A stretch of DNA of 64,000 bases from Edwardsiella tarda ATCC 15947 = NBRC 105688. Its GTDB lineage: Bacteria > Pseudomonadota > Gammaproteobacteria > Enterobacterales > Enterobacteriaceae. A model generated the notes under the pieces. The model was not told where the DNA came from and made no database searches. It saw nothing but the letters and a program-made list of their open reading frames with translations. The stretch covers positions 1,178,001 to 1,242,000 of the forward strand of contig NZ_CP084506.1 in assembly GCF_003113495.2 (NCBI RefSeq), read 5' to 3'. The position numbers and the translations under genes were made by a program. Below, piece after piece: positions 10,006 through 18,732 of the stretch; positions within the stretch are counted from its first letter, which is position 1; each line of letters starts with the position of its first letter.

Positions 10006-10752
10006 TTATTTCGGTTCGACGCCGAACCATTTTTTATAGATGGCGGCGTAGGTGCCGTTCTCTTTCAGGGTCTTCAAGGCACCATTAACTTGTTCACGCA
10101 ACGCATCGCTGCCTTTCGGGAAGGCGATGCCATAAGCCTGGGCTTCCAGTGAGTCGCCCACCGCCTTGAACTGGCCGTTACCGGCGGTCTGGATAAAGTA
10201 GAGGATGTTCGGGGTATCATGCAGCACGGCGTCGGCACGGCCGGTCGCCAGCTCCAGATAGGCGTTATCGATGTTGGGGAATTGACGCAGATCCTTGCTC
10301 TTCACGTGCGCCTTCGCATAGTCCACCCCGGCGGTACCACTCTTGACGGCCACCACCTTGCCATCCAGATCCTTAATCCCTTTGATCTCGGCGTTATCGC
10401 TCTTGACCATCACCATCAGGCCGCTGTTGTAGTAGCCGTCGGAGAAGTCGATGGCTTTCTTCCGCTCTTCAGTGATGCTGATCCCGGCCAGCGCCAGATC
10501 GACGTTATGGGTTTGCAACGCCGGAATGATGCCGCTGAAGTCCATCGGCTTCAGGGTGTAGTTCAGGTGCAGTTGCTTGGCGATGGCCTCCCACAGATCG
10601 ATATCGAAACCGACATACTTGTCACCTTTCTTGAACTCAAAGGGGACAAAGGCCGTGTCGGTGGCGACGATCAGCGGTTTTTCCGCGGCCTGAGCGCCGA
10701 GGGCGAAGGTCAGGGCCAGTGCGGCTACAGAGGCTTTCAACAGTGATTTCAT
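10006..10752 (-). CDS. glnH: Periplasmic glutamine-binding protein
   Basis: GlnH captures glutamine in the periplasm and delivers it to GlnPQ. The 248-residue precursor has a signal peptide of about 22 residues (cleavage near GAQA-AEKP) and the family 3 solute-binding fold ([23 protein letters not shown], later [10 protein letters not shown]). It is first in the operon glnHPQ and lies behind a sigma-54 type promoter. Length and sequence are close to E. coli GlnH. Confidence 0.98.
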   Translation of the reverse strand: MKSLLKASVAALALTFALGAQAAEKPLIVATDTAFVPFEFKKGDKYVGFDIDLWEAIAKQLHLNYTLKPMDFSGIIPALQTHNVDLALAGISITEERKKAIDFSDGYYNSGLMVMVKSDNAEIKGIKDLDGKVVAVKSGTAGVDYAKAHVKSKDLRQFPNIDNAYLELATGRADAVLHDTPNILYFIQTAGNGQFKAVGDSLEAQAYGIAFPKGSDALREQVNGALKTLKENGTYAAIYKKWFGVEPK

Positions 10753-10857
10753 TGTAATGGTTCCTTGTCGTGGCGATAACCCGCTGCGCGGTGTCCCGTG
10801 GTGCTGCGCGTCAGCGACGCGAATCAGGACACCGCCTCATCTATTCCTGAACAGTAA

Positions 10858-10873
10858 TGAAAGAAACGTGCCA
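10858..10873 (-). promoter_or_regulatory. Sigma-54 promoter of glnHPQ
   Basis: Read on the minus strand the sequence is TGGCACGTTTCTTTCA, which has the -24 GG and a -12 element with correct spacing (TGGCAC-N5-TTTCA). The -12 element reads TTTC rather than the consensus TTGC. As I recall, E. coli glnHp2 has the same deviation, which makes it strongly dependent on NtrC. It lies about 105 bases upstream of the glnH start. Confidence 0.8.
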
Positions 10874-10958
10874 ATAATTTATTTTTATTTGTAATCAATC
10901 TATTAAAAGTATTTTTGCCATTAATGCCTATCGGGCGAGCGCGTGAGCACCATAAACT

Positions 10959-10975
10959 TGCACCATTTTTGTGCA
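10959..10975 (-). promoter_or_regulatory. NtrC-type enhancer site upstream of glnH
   Basis: The sequence TGCACCATTTTTGTGCA is an inverted repeat matching the NtrC consensus (TGCAC-N7-GTGCA). It lies about 85-100 bases upstream of the sigma-54 promoter, the usual enhancer distance. Further GGTGCA half sites follow near 10990 and 11022, so several dimers may bind. Confidence 0.72.
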
Positions 10976-11147
10976 TTGTGAGTTGTTTTGGTGCAGAGAA
11001 GGGGCGACGGTTGAGCGGGATTGGTGCAGTGCGGGAGATTGAGCGAAATAACGGCAGGTATCGTCTTCATTGTAGAGGAATTTTTATACAATCTTTCAGC
11101 GCTCCGCGACGGTGCGGGCGCACCATGGCGGAGCGTAGGCGCCTGGC

Positions 11148-11576
11148 TTAGCCGTGTGTCGCCCGATAGTGCTGTCGCGTCAGCCAGAGCGCGACGCCTT
11201 GGCGGCAGGCCTCGAAGCAGGGCTGTGGTAGCTGACGCGGATCGCACCACTGCCAGCCTTCACACTTATGCGGTTCGCAGCGTTGCGCCTCGCCCACGCT
11301 CGGGGCTGCCACCTGCATAATGATGGAGACGGTATGTACCCCCTCGTCGCGCCAGGTCTGTAGATTGTTGGTGACACCGACGAAGTGTGGTGTGGCTATC
11401 TGCAGCGCGCACTCTTCGGCCACTTCACGTATCGCCGCCTGCTCGAAGCTCTCGCCGGCCTCGACGTGGCCGCCGGGGATCGACCAATAGGGGGCGTGGC
11501 TGCCACAGCGTTTTCCCATGAGGATCTGGCCGTCCGCATTCACGATGATCACGCCGACCCCTACGTTTACTGCCAT
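11148..11576 (-). CDS. NUDT15-like Nudix hydrolase
   Basis: The 142-residue protein has a Nudix box GGHVEAGESFEQAAIREVAEE near residues 37-57, with the helix glutamates that bind magnesium; the usual Gly before the last hydrophobic residue is Ala. The motif KCEGWQWCDPRQLP near residue 105 resembles the KCESWEWV-W-ELP of human NUDT15 and its bacterial relatives, so it probably hydrolyses modified or excess nucleoside triphosphates. The start at 11576 follows GGAGG; family similarity begins there. It is a single gene between the gln and fru promoter regions. The exact substrate is unknown. Confidence 0.85.
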   Translation of the reverse strand: MAVNVGVGVIIVNADGQILMGKRCGSHAPYWSIPGGHVEAGESFEQAAIREVAEECALQIATPHFVGVTNNLQTWRDEGVHTVSIIMQVAAPSVGEAQRCEPHKCEGWQWCDPRQLPQPCFEACRQGVALWLTRQHYRATHG

Positions 11577-11729
11577 CTCTATTCCTCCATCAGCAAATTT
11601 CAGCTCTACCATTGTCGCACGTGAGATCGCGGGATGACAGCCTTCAGCAAAAATGTGCTGAAGGTCTAAAATTTAATCAGGCTTCGGGAGAAGTGCTTGC
11701 GTAACCCGGCGAGAAATACCACACTTCAA

Positions 11730-11743
11730 GAAACGATTCAGCG
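11730..11743. promoter_or_regulatory. Cra (FruR) operator 1 upstream of fruB
   Basis: Read on the minus strand, CGCTGAATCGTTTC matches the Cra consensus (GCTGAAWCG-TTTC) fully. Cra represses the fru operon until fructose-1-phosphate accumulates. It lies about 115 bases upstream of the fruB start. Confidence 0.85.
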
Positions 11744-11794
11744 TCGTCATGGTGGCCCAGCAACGTAAAGATGGTCCATTTTTTACCTCATGAA

Positions 11795-11808
11795 GCTGAA
11801 ACGATTCA
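11795..11808. promoter_or_regulatory. Cra (FruR) operator 2 upstream of fruB
   Basis: GCTGAAACGATTCA is a second near-perfect Cra site, in opposite orientation to operator 1 and 65 bases from it. Paired Cra operators are known at E. coli fruB; the arrangement here is the same type. Confidence 0.85.
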
Positions 11809-11857
11809 ATTCGCCGGCGGCGCTTGGTGCAGGCGCGACAACGAGGAGCATCCATCT

Positions 11858-12994
11858 ATGTTTCATCTGACCCCACAGGATATTCACCTGGCTGCGGAAG
11901 CAGGAAATAAAGAAGAGGCCATCCGGCAGGTTGCGGCGGCCTTGGTTCAGGCCGGCTATGTCGGCGAGGGCTATGTACAGGGCATGTTACAACGTGAGAA
12001 GCAGACGCCGACCTACCTGGGCAATGGCATCGCCATTCCTCACGGCACCACCGACACGCGAGATCAGGTGCTGAAGACCGGCGTTCAGGTGTTTCAGTTC
12101 CCGCAGGGGGTAGATTGGGGCGAGGGGGAGCGCGCCTATGTGGCGATCGGGATTGCCGCCAAGTCCGACGAGCACCTGGCGCTGTTGCGTCAGCTGACGC
12201 ATGTGCTGGGTGACGAGAGCGTCAGCCGCGAGTTAGCGCAAACGACCTCGGCAGAGACCCTGCGCAGCCTGTTGCTCGGCGAGCGTAGCATTGCCGAGTT
12301 TCGCTTCGATATCAGCATGATTACCCTGGATGTAGAGACGGATAACCTGATGACGCTGCAGGCGCTGAATGCCGGGCGTTTGCAGCAATGTGGTGCGGTG
12401 GGGGGAGAGTTTGTCAGCGATGTCATTCGTCGTCCGCCACTGTGCCTCGGCCAAGGGATCTGGCTGTGTGATAGCGCGCTGGGCGTCAGCGCCAGCGCGG
12501 CGGCCGTGGCGCGTCCGCGTCAGCCGTTTGAGGTCGATAGCGAGCAAGTGGCCTTGTTGCTGACGGTCGCCATGGCCGATGCCCAACCGGAAGGGATGCT
12601 GGATTATCTGAGTCGTTTGCTGCGACAGCAACAAGCTGAACGCCTGCTGACGGCTCAGAGCGCGGCGGAGGTGCTGGCCTTGCTGACCAGCGAGCTGACG
12701 GATCAGCAACTCAGCCTGAGTGCCGAGTTTACCATCCGCAATGAGCATGGATTGCATGCCCGTCCGGGCGCACAACTGGTGAGTACCATCAAGCAATTTG
12801 CAAGCCAGATAACCGTTGCCAACCTTAATGGCAGTGGGATTCCGGTCAATGGCCGCAGTCTGATGAAAGTCGTCGCACTGGGGGTTAAAAAAGGCCACCG
12901 CCTGCGTTTCACTGCCAGCGGCAGTGATGCGCAGCAGGCTTTAGACGTTATTGGTCAGGCCATCGCAGATGGCCTCGGCGAGGAAATATCATGA
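11858..12994 (+). CDS. fruB: Fructose PTS diphosphoryl transfer protein (EIIA-FPr)
   Basis: FruB carries phosphate from enzyme I to the fructose permease. The 378-residue protein has an N-terminal EIIA-Fru domain with the active His at residue 62 (GIAIPHGT), a central linker domain, and a C-terminal HPr-like (FPr) domain with the active His at residue 300 (GLHARPG). The start at 11858 follows GAGGAG and gives [11 protein letters not shown] as in E. coli; an in-frame upstream start would run through the Cra operators. The fruK start overlaps its end by four bases. Confidence 0.97.
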   Translation: MFHLTPQDIHLAAEAGNKEEAIRQVAAALVQAGYVGEGYVQGMLQREKQTPTYLGNGIAIPHGTTDTRDQVLKTGVQVFQFPQGVDWGEGERAYVAIGIAAKSDEHLALLRQLTHVLGDESVSRELAQTTSAETLRSLLLGERSIAEFRFDISMITLDVETDNLMTLQALNAGRLQQCGAVGGEFVSDVIRRPPLCLGQGIWLCDSALGVSASAAAVARPRQPFEVDSEQVALLLTVAMADAQPEGMLDYLSRLLRQQQAERLLTAQSAAEVLALLTSELTDQQLSLSAEFTIRNEHGLHARPGAQLVSTIKQFASQITVANLNGSGIPVNGRSLMKVVALGVKKGHRLRFTASGSDAQQALDVIGQAIADGLGEEIS

Positions 12995-13929
12995 GTAGAC
13001 GAGTAGCAACCATCACCTTAAACCCGGCTTACGATCTGGTGGGCTATTGTGCCGAGATCGAGCGAGGTGAAGTCAACCGGGTGCAGACCGCCGGGTTGCA
13101 TGCCGCGGGTAAGGGGATCAACGTCGCCAAGGTGCTGAAGGATCTGGGCATCGATGTGACGGTAGGCGGTTTCCTGGGGAGAGATAACCAAGATGGCTTT
13201 CAGCAGCTGTTCAGCGAGCTGGGTATTGCCAATCGCTTCCAGGTGGTGCCAGGGCGTACGCGCATTAACGTGAAGCTGACGGAGAAGGATGGGGCGGTCA
13301 CCGACTTTAACTTCTCCGGCTTCGATGTCAGCAAGAATGACTGGGATCGTTTCGTCAACGATTCGCTCAGTTGGCTGGGGCAGTTCGACATGGTGTGTGT
13401 CAGCGGCAGCCTGCCGGCTGGCGTGGCGGCAGACGACTTCACCGACTGGATGCGTCGTCTGCGTAGCCAGTGCCCCTGCATCATCTTCGACAGCAGCCGC
13501 GAGGCGTTGGTTGCCGGCCTGAAGGCGGCGCCCTGGTTGGTGAAGCCGAATCGTCGCGAGTTGGAGATCTGGGCGGGGCGTGCGCTGCCGACGCTGGCGG
13601 ATGTGGTCAGCGCGGCGCATGCGCTACGTGACCAGGGCATCGCCCATGTGGTGATCTCCCTCGGCGCCGAAGGCGCGCTGTGGGTTAACGCCTCCGGCGC
13701 CTGGCTGGCGAAGCCGCCGGAAGTTGAGGTCATCAGCACCGTCGGTGCCGGTGACTCGATGGTCGGTGGGCTGATTTATGGTCTGATGATGCGTGAATCC
13801 AGTGAACATACCCTACGGCTGGCGACGGCGGTCTCCGCCTTGGCAGTCAGCCAGAGTAATGTGGGCATTACCGATCGGACTCAACTGGCGGCGATGATGG
13901 CACGCGTGGAGCTCGATCCTTTTAACTGA
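12991..13929 (+). CDS. fruK: 1-phosphofructokinase
   Basis: FruK phosphorylates fructose-1-phosphate to fructose-1,6-bisphosphate. The 312-residue protein is a PfkB-family kinase: the N-terminal signature [14 protein letters not shown] is near residue 40, and the C-terminal signature [10 protein letters not shown] places the catalytic Asp at residue 255. It overlaps fruB by four bases and precedes fruA by 14 bases. Its substrate is also the Cra inducer, so the enzyme sets how long the operon stays on. Confidence 0.97.
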   Translation: MSRRVATITLNPAYDLVGYCAEIERGEVNRVQTAGLHAAGKGINVAKVLKDLGIDVTVGGFLGRDNQDGFQQLFSELGIANRFQVVPGRTRINVKLTEKDGAVTDFNFSGFDVSKNDWDRFVNDSLSWLGQFDMVCVSGSLPAGVAADDFTDWMRRLRSQCPCIIFDSSREALVAGLKAAPWLVKPNRRELEIWAGRALPTLADVVSAAHALRDQGIAHVVISLGAEGALWVNASGAWLAKPPEVEVISTVGAGDSMVGGLIYGLMMRESSEHTLRLATAVSALAVSQSNVGITDRTQLAAMMARVELDPFN

Positions 13930-13943
13930 TTGCGGAGGGCGTG

Positions 13944-15644
13944 ATGAATACCCTACTGATTACCGAAGGTGCGCAGGGCGAAGCCCGTTGTTTCCTGGCT
14001 CGACGAATGTTGGAAGCGGCCGGTGAACAACGGCAGGTGAGCTGGGTGACCCACCCGCAAGAGGCGGAGTTGGTGCTGTTTATCGGCGACGACACGCCGC
14101 AGGATGCGGCGTTAGACGGTAAGCGTTTCTACCGTGCCACGGTGGCCGAGGCGATCCGCCAGCCGGAGGCGCTATTGGCGCGAGCACAGCGCGATGCCAT
14201 GCCTTACCAGTATGTGGCGCCGCAAACAGCTGCGCCGGGCGCTCGGCCGTTGCGCCTGGTGGCGGTCACCGCCTGCCCGACCGGGGTGGCCCACACCTTT
14301 ATGGCAGCCGAGGCGTTGGAGGCTGAGGCACGACGTCGCGGCTGGCAGGTCAAGGTAGAGACGCGGGGATCGGTAGGGGCGGGTAACGCCATTACGCCCG
14401 AAGAGGTGGCGCAGGCCGATCTGGTGGTGGTCGCCGCTGACATCGAGGTCGATCTGGCGAAGTTCGCCGGTAAGCCGATGTATCGGACCAGCACCGGCTT
14501 GGCGCTGAAGAAGAGTGCGCAGGAGTTGGATAAGGCGCAGCGGGAGGCGGTGATCTATCAACCGGCCTCTGCGGCGGGCGCCCCGGCGTCGGCGAGCGCT
14601 AAGAAGGAGGCGGGCGGCGCCTATCGCCATCTGCTGACCGGTGTCTCCTATATGCTGCCGATGGTGGTGGCGGGGGGGTTGTGTATCGCGCTCTCCTTCG
14701 TCTTCGGTATTCAGGCCTTTAAGGAGCCGGGTACGTTGGCGGCGGCGTTGATGCGGATCGGCGGAGACTCCGCCTTCGCATTGATGGTGCCAGTCTTGGC
14801 CGGCTATATCGCCTTCTCGATCGCCGACCGTCCCGGCCTGACGCCTGGGTTGATCGGCGGGATGTTGGCGGTCAGTCTCGGTTCCGGCTTTATCGGCGGC
14901 ATCATCGCCGGTTTCCTTGCCGGCTATGTGGCGCGCGCCATCAGCAATGGCCTCAAGCTGCCCGCGAGTATGGAGGCGTTGAAGCCGATCCTGATCATTC
15001 CGCTGCTGTCGAGTCTGATCGTCGGTCTGGCGATGATCTATGTCATCGGTACGCCGGTGGCCAAGATCCTAGAGTGGCTGACCCACTGGCTGCAAACCAT
15101 GGGCACCGCCAATGCGGTGATCCTGGGGGCCATCCTGGGGGCGATGATGTGTACCGACATGGGGGGGCCGGTAAACAAGGCGGCCTATGCCTTCGGGGTG
15201 GGGCTGCTCAGCACCCAGACCTATGGCCCGATGGCCGCCATCATGGCCGCCGGGATGGTGCCGCCGCTGGCGATGGGCTTAGCGACGTTCGTGGCGCGGC
15301 GTAAATTCGCGCAGAGCGAGCGAGAGGGCGGCAAGGCGGCGGTGATCCTCGGGCTGTGCTTTATCACCGAGGGGGCGATCCCCTTCGCCGCGCGCGACCC
15401 GATGCGTGTCCTGCCCTGCTGTATCCTGGGCGGCGCGTTGACCGGGGCGTTATCGATGCTGTTTGGCGCCAAGCTGATGGCACCGCACGGTGGGTTGTTT
15501 GTCCTGCTGATCCCTGGCGCGATCTCGCCGGTATTGCCTTACCTGTTGGCCATCGTGGCCGGGACGCTGTTGAGCGGGCTGTTGTATGCCCTGATCAAGC
15601 AGCCGGACGGCGCCATTCAGGCGGAGAAGGCGGCGGCACACTAA
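13944..15644 (+). CDS. fruA: Fructose PTS permease EIIB'BC
   Basis: FruA imports fructose and phosphorylates it at C1. Its 566 residues comprise a degenerate EIIB' domain (about 1-95), an EIIB domain with the phosphorylated Cys at residue 111 (TACPTGVAHT), an alanine-rich linker (about 205-225) and the EIIC membrane domain. I prefer the ATG at 13944, five bases after GGAGG, over the GTG one codon upstream, which lies too close to that site. It is the last gene of fruBKA and is followed by a strong terminator. Confidence 0.97.
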   Translation: MNTLLITEGAQGEARCFLARRMLEAAGEQRQVSWVTHPQEAELVLFIGDDTPQDAALDGKRFYRATVAEAIRQPEALLARAQRDAMPYQYVAPQTAAPGARPLRLVAVTACPTGVAHTFMAAEALEAEARRRGWQVKVETRGSVGAGNAITPEEVAQADLVVVAADIEVDLAKFAGKPMYRTSTGLALKKSAQELDKAQREAVIYQPASAAGAPASASAKKEAGGAYRHLLTGVSYMLPMVVAGGLCIALSFVFGIQAFKEPGTLAAALMRIGGDSAFALMVPVLAGYIAFSIADRPGLTPGLIGGMLAVSLGSGFIGGIIAGFLAGYVARAISNGLKLPASMEALKPILIIPLLSSLIVGLAMIYVIGTPVAKILEWLTHWLQTMGTANAVILGAILGAMMCTDMGGPVNKAAYAFGVGLLSTQTYGPMAAIMAAGMVPPLAMGLATFVARRKFAQSEREGGKAAVILGLCFITEGAIPFAARDPMRVLPCCILGGALTGALSMLFGAKLMAPHGGLFVLLIPGAISPVLPYLLAIVAGTLLSGLLYALIKQPDGAIQAEKAAAH

Positions 15645-15670
15645 GCATGCCCTTTTATCTCGCCACGCTG

Positions 15671-15705
15671 AAGCGGGGGAGTCAGTTGACTCCCCCGCTT
15701 TTTTA
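15671..15705 (+). terminator. Intrinsic terminator of fruBKA
   Basis: A long stem (aagcgggggagtca / tgactcccccgctt, minimal loop) is followed by a T-run. The first bases of the T-run overlap the end of the convergent cycA. Confidence 0.95.
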
Positions 15706-17133
15706 TATGATGCCATTCTCCTCGCGCTGGGGCGTGGTGGCGGGACGGTGGCGGGTGAAACGCCAGCCGATAGCCAGCGCGATAAACCACAGCGGGGTGA
15801 CCATCAAGGCTTGGCGGGTATCGTTTTCGAGGGTGAGCAGGATCAGCACGCCGAACAGAAACGCCAGGCATAGCCAACTCATGACGATGCCCAACGGCAT
15901 CTTGTACTGGGAGGCCGCATGGCGCTGTGGATAGCGCCGGCGATAGACCAGATAGCTGCACAGGATGATCGACCAGACGAACATAAATAGCACCGCCGAG
16001 ACGGTGGTGATCAGGGTGAAGACGGTGATGACGTTAGGGATCAGATACAGCAATACCACACCGCCCAACAGGCACAGACACGAAAAGAACAACCCGGCGG
16101 CGGGAACGGAGCGCCGCGATAGCCGGGCGAAGCGCCGCGGGGCCAGACCGCTCTGCGCTAACCCATACAGCATACGGCTGGTGGAGAAGATGCCGCTATT
16201 GGCAGAGGAGGCGGCGGAGGTCAGCACCACGAAGTTGACGATCCCGGCGGCGGCGGGCAACCCTGCTAAGACGAACAGCTCGACGAACGGACTTTTGTTC
16301 GCGACGACCTGATGCCAAGGGGTGACGATCATGATGGTACAGAGCGCCAGGACGTAAAACATGATGATGCGTAGCGGTATGGCGTTGATCGCCTTGGGTA
16401 AGACCTGATGAGGGTTGCGCGTCTCCGCCGCGGTAGTGCCGACCAGTTCGATACCGACGAAGGCGAAGACGGCGATCTGAAATCCGGCAAAGAAGCCGCT
16501 GATACCATGGGGGAAGAATCCCTCGCGCCACAGATTGCTGAAGGCGGCCTGCTCGCCGGAGGGGGCGCGGAAGCCGGAGAGGGCCATGCCGAGGCCGATC
16601 AAGATCAAGGCGATGATGGCGACGATCTTAATCATCGCGAACCAGAACTCGGTCTCGCCGAACATCTTGACCGTGACCAGGTTAAGCGACAGTAACAACA
16701 GCACGCAGGAGAGCGAAATGATCCAGTCTGCCAGATGGGGAAACCAGAAGTGGGCATAGGCGGTGATGGCGACCACGTCGGCCATGCCGGTGACCACCCA
16801 GCAAAACCAATAGGTCCAACCGGTAAAGTAGCCGGCTCGCGGCCCGAGGAGATCGCTGGCGAAGTCGCTGAAGGACTTATAGTCCAGATTGGAGAGCAGT
16901 AGCTCGCCCATCGCCCGCATCACGAAGAACAGCATAAAGCCGATGATCATATAAACGAAGATGATCGAGGGACCCGCGAGGCTGATGGTTTTACCCGATC
17001 CCATAAACAGGCCGGTACCGATGGCGCCACCGATGGCGATGAGTTGAATATGGCGGTTGGTGAGGTGACGCTGTAGTCGCTCTCCCGGGGGCGGAGTGGG
17101 ATGGGCTTCCGGTGGTGCGATGCGATTTCCCAT
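15703..17133 (-). CDS. cycA: D-serine/D-alanine/glycine proton symporter
   Basis: CycA is a 12-helix amino acid permease of the APC superfamily that imports glycine, D-alanine and D-serine and also admits D-cycloserine. The 476-residue protein contains long stretches that match E. coli CycA, for example LTNRHIQLIAIGGAIGTGL, AFVGIELVGTTAAET and TSAASSANSG. I chose the start at 17133 because AGGAAGAG precedes it; the upstream in-frame codon adds 17 residues without similarity. In E. coli cycA lies far from mepS, so this is a rearranged neighbourhood. Confidence 0.94.
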   Translation of the reverse strand: MGNRIAPPEAHPTPPPGERLQRHLTNRHIQLIAIGGAIGTGLFMGSGKTISLAGPSIIFVYMIIGFMLFFVMRAMGELLLSNLDYKSFSDFASDLLGPRAGYFTGWTYWFCWVVTGMADVVAITAYAHFWFPHLADWIISLSCVLLLLSLNLVTVKMFGETEFWFAMIKIVAIIALILIGLGMALSGFRAPSGEQAAFSNLWREGFFPHGISGFFAGFQIAVFAFVGIELVGTTAAETRNPHQVLPKAINAIPLRIIMFYVLALCTIMIVTPWHQVVANKSPFVELFVLAGLPAAAGIVNFVVLTSAASSANSGIFSTSRMLYGLAQSGLAPRRFARLSRRSVPAAGLFFSCLCLLGGVVLLYLIPNVITVFTLITTVSAVLFMFVWSIILCSYLVYRRRYPQRHAASQYKMPLGIVMSWLCLAFLFGVLILLTLENDTRQALMVTPLWFIALAIGWRFTRHRPATTPQREENGII

Positions 17134-17333
17134 GTCTGCTCTTCCTATCTGATTAGCCTGAGGAAAGGCGTCGGCTTGCGTCATAGCGCGCTATCGCCGC
17201 TGCCGCCATGTTGCTGCTAGGCGATATGAATAGTAGGGCCTATAGCGCATTTTGCCTACCGCGACGAGATTATTGTGTTAATAAAATGTATGTCTTTGTG
17301 TAAATCTTCGCGGCGGGGTGGGGGAGGAGCAAC

Positions 17334-17356
17334 AAAAAACGCTGCCGAGGCAGCGT
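17334..17356 (-). terminator. Intrinsic terminator of mepS
   Basis: The stem acgctgc / gcagcgt with a 4-base loop is followed on the minus strand by a run of five T residues. It starts 30 bases after the mepS stop. Confidence 0.85.
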
Positions 17357-17385
17357 CTTATCGGGACAGGAAAACGGTAGGTATA

Positions 17386-17982
17386 TTAACTGTGTGTATC
17401 GGCCTGGGCTAACTGGACACCCGGCAGGACGCGACGCGCCTCACGGTAGCGTTTCTTCCAGTAAGTCTCGTTCAGGTTAGAGATGGTTACGCCGCTGCTG
17501 GTGGAAGCATGCACGAACTGATCATTGCCCAGATAGATGCCGACGTGACGCCCGGTAGAGCCGGCGCGGAACAGCACCAGATCGCCGATACGCAGTTTGG
17601 AGCGTTTGATGGCGCGCCCGGTTCCCTCTTGCTGAGAGGTGGAACGCGGCAATTCCAAGCCGAATTGTTCACGGAAGGTTCGCTGCACAAAGGCGGAGCA
17701 GTCGATACCACGCTTGCTGTCGCCGCCTAAACGGTAGCGGACGCCTTTCCAGCTTGCGTATTGATCCATGATCTTGGACTTGATGTCCACATTGCGCACC
17801 ATCTCTTCGAATTCATCCTGAGACGCTTGCAGTAAAAGGTTATCTTGATTGGTAACTGCATGCGTATCAGTCTGTGCGTAGCGATCGCGAGGTGCCGTGG
17901 TACAGGCTGAAAGTAACACTGCGGCGGCGATGGCGGGTGCCAAACGCAGAATGTATCTCAGAACTGGTTGAGACTTGACCAT
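17386..17982 (-). CDS. mepS: Murein DD-endopeptidase MepS (Spr), NlpC/P60 lipoprotein
   Basis: MepS cuts the D-Ala-mDAP crosslinks of peptidoglycan to allow insertion of new strands and is anchored in the outer membrane. The 198-residue precursor has a lipobox LLSAC with the lipidated Cys at residue 27. The NlpC/P60 domain carries the catalytic Cys95 (GIDCSAF), His146 (GRHVGIY) and His158 (QFVHAS). It is a single gene with its own terminator. In E. coli it has lpxT upstream and rtn downstream; here lpxT is not seen. Confidence 0.97.
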   Translation of the reverse strand: MVKSQPVLRYILRLAPAIAAAVLLSACTTAPRDRYAQTDTHAVTNQDNLLLQASQDEFEEMVRNVDIKSKIMDQYASWKGVRYRLGGDSKRGIDCSAFVQRTFREQFGLELPRSTSQQEGTGRAIKRSKLRIGDLVLFRAGSTGRHVGIYLGNDQFVHASTSSGVTISNLNETYWKKRYREARRVLPGVQLAQADTHS

Positions 17983-18714
17983 TATAAACCGTTTCCCTTG
18001 TTGTCCTTAACGACCTGTCATGTCGCTATCTAAAAATTACCCTTCAAGAGACTAATTTCCGCGTGACAGGCTGACAATCACACTAGGGTAGAATTGTGCA
18101 GCAGAACACACTTTTTGTCCTGTTTTATTCCCATCGCCGGCAAAAATTTGCGTCTGCAAAAGCAAAGTTATGGAATAAACGTCAGGTTACCGCTTGTCTC
18201 TCGGGGGATATTCAGTAGAAGCCACTAAGCTAATCATATGTAAAACCAGCTAAATATATGACTTATTCTCCTGATCTGTGCCGCTCTATTATATGGAGGA
18301 AAAAACGAAACGGGGAGAGATATCTTATCAATAAGTAAGCAATAGTTTAATTTGACACATTTAGTAATATATTCGCCTGTAATCTCTCCAGATTCTTCCT
18401 CTCCTCATGCCGTTTTGCCGTGCCTCGCCGAGCGTTTGGTCGCTGCTGATCCCTTGCGAACTCGACGAGGGCGTCGGGGATGCAGAATATTCATCGGCTA
18501 TCGGGTTGCTTGCGTCGTGCTTACTCTGGTTGTGGGAGAGGGGATTGGCCGTCGAGGTGGGGGACTTTCTCCCCCTCCGTCTGCCAGCCTGCGGGTGATG
18601 AGCGCGAGGAGGACGGCATCGACACGCGACGGGAGCCTTTACCCTCTCACCGGCGTGGGCAGGCTGGGCGTCACGATTAAGAGCACTGCCCAGGGCCAAA
18701 ATGGCAAACAAAAT
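17983..18714. other. Long spacer without a recognisable gene
   Basis: The first 400 bases are AT-rich and hold the mepS promoter region. The part from about 18400 to 18690 is markedly GC-rich and open in several frames on both strands, but none of the translations shows a known family, a consistent start signal or membrane helices. In E. coli the lpxT gene occupies the corresponding place between yeiR and mepS; I find no LpxT motif here. Confidence 0.5.
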
Positions 18715-18732
18715 AGCCTACTGGAATAGGCT
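18715..18732 (-). terminator. Intrinsic terminator of yeiR
   Basis: The stem agccta / taggct with a 6-base loop lies directly after the yeiR stop and is followed on the minus strand by ATTTTG. The T-run is short, so it may be a weak terminator. Confidence 0.6.

Noticed and set aside
18352..18729. Open frame of 125 codons on the plus strand (and a 116-codon frame opposite)
   Set aside because: Several overlapping frames of similar length are open in this GC-rich stretch; none has a ribosome site, family similarity or sensible composition.
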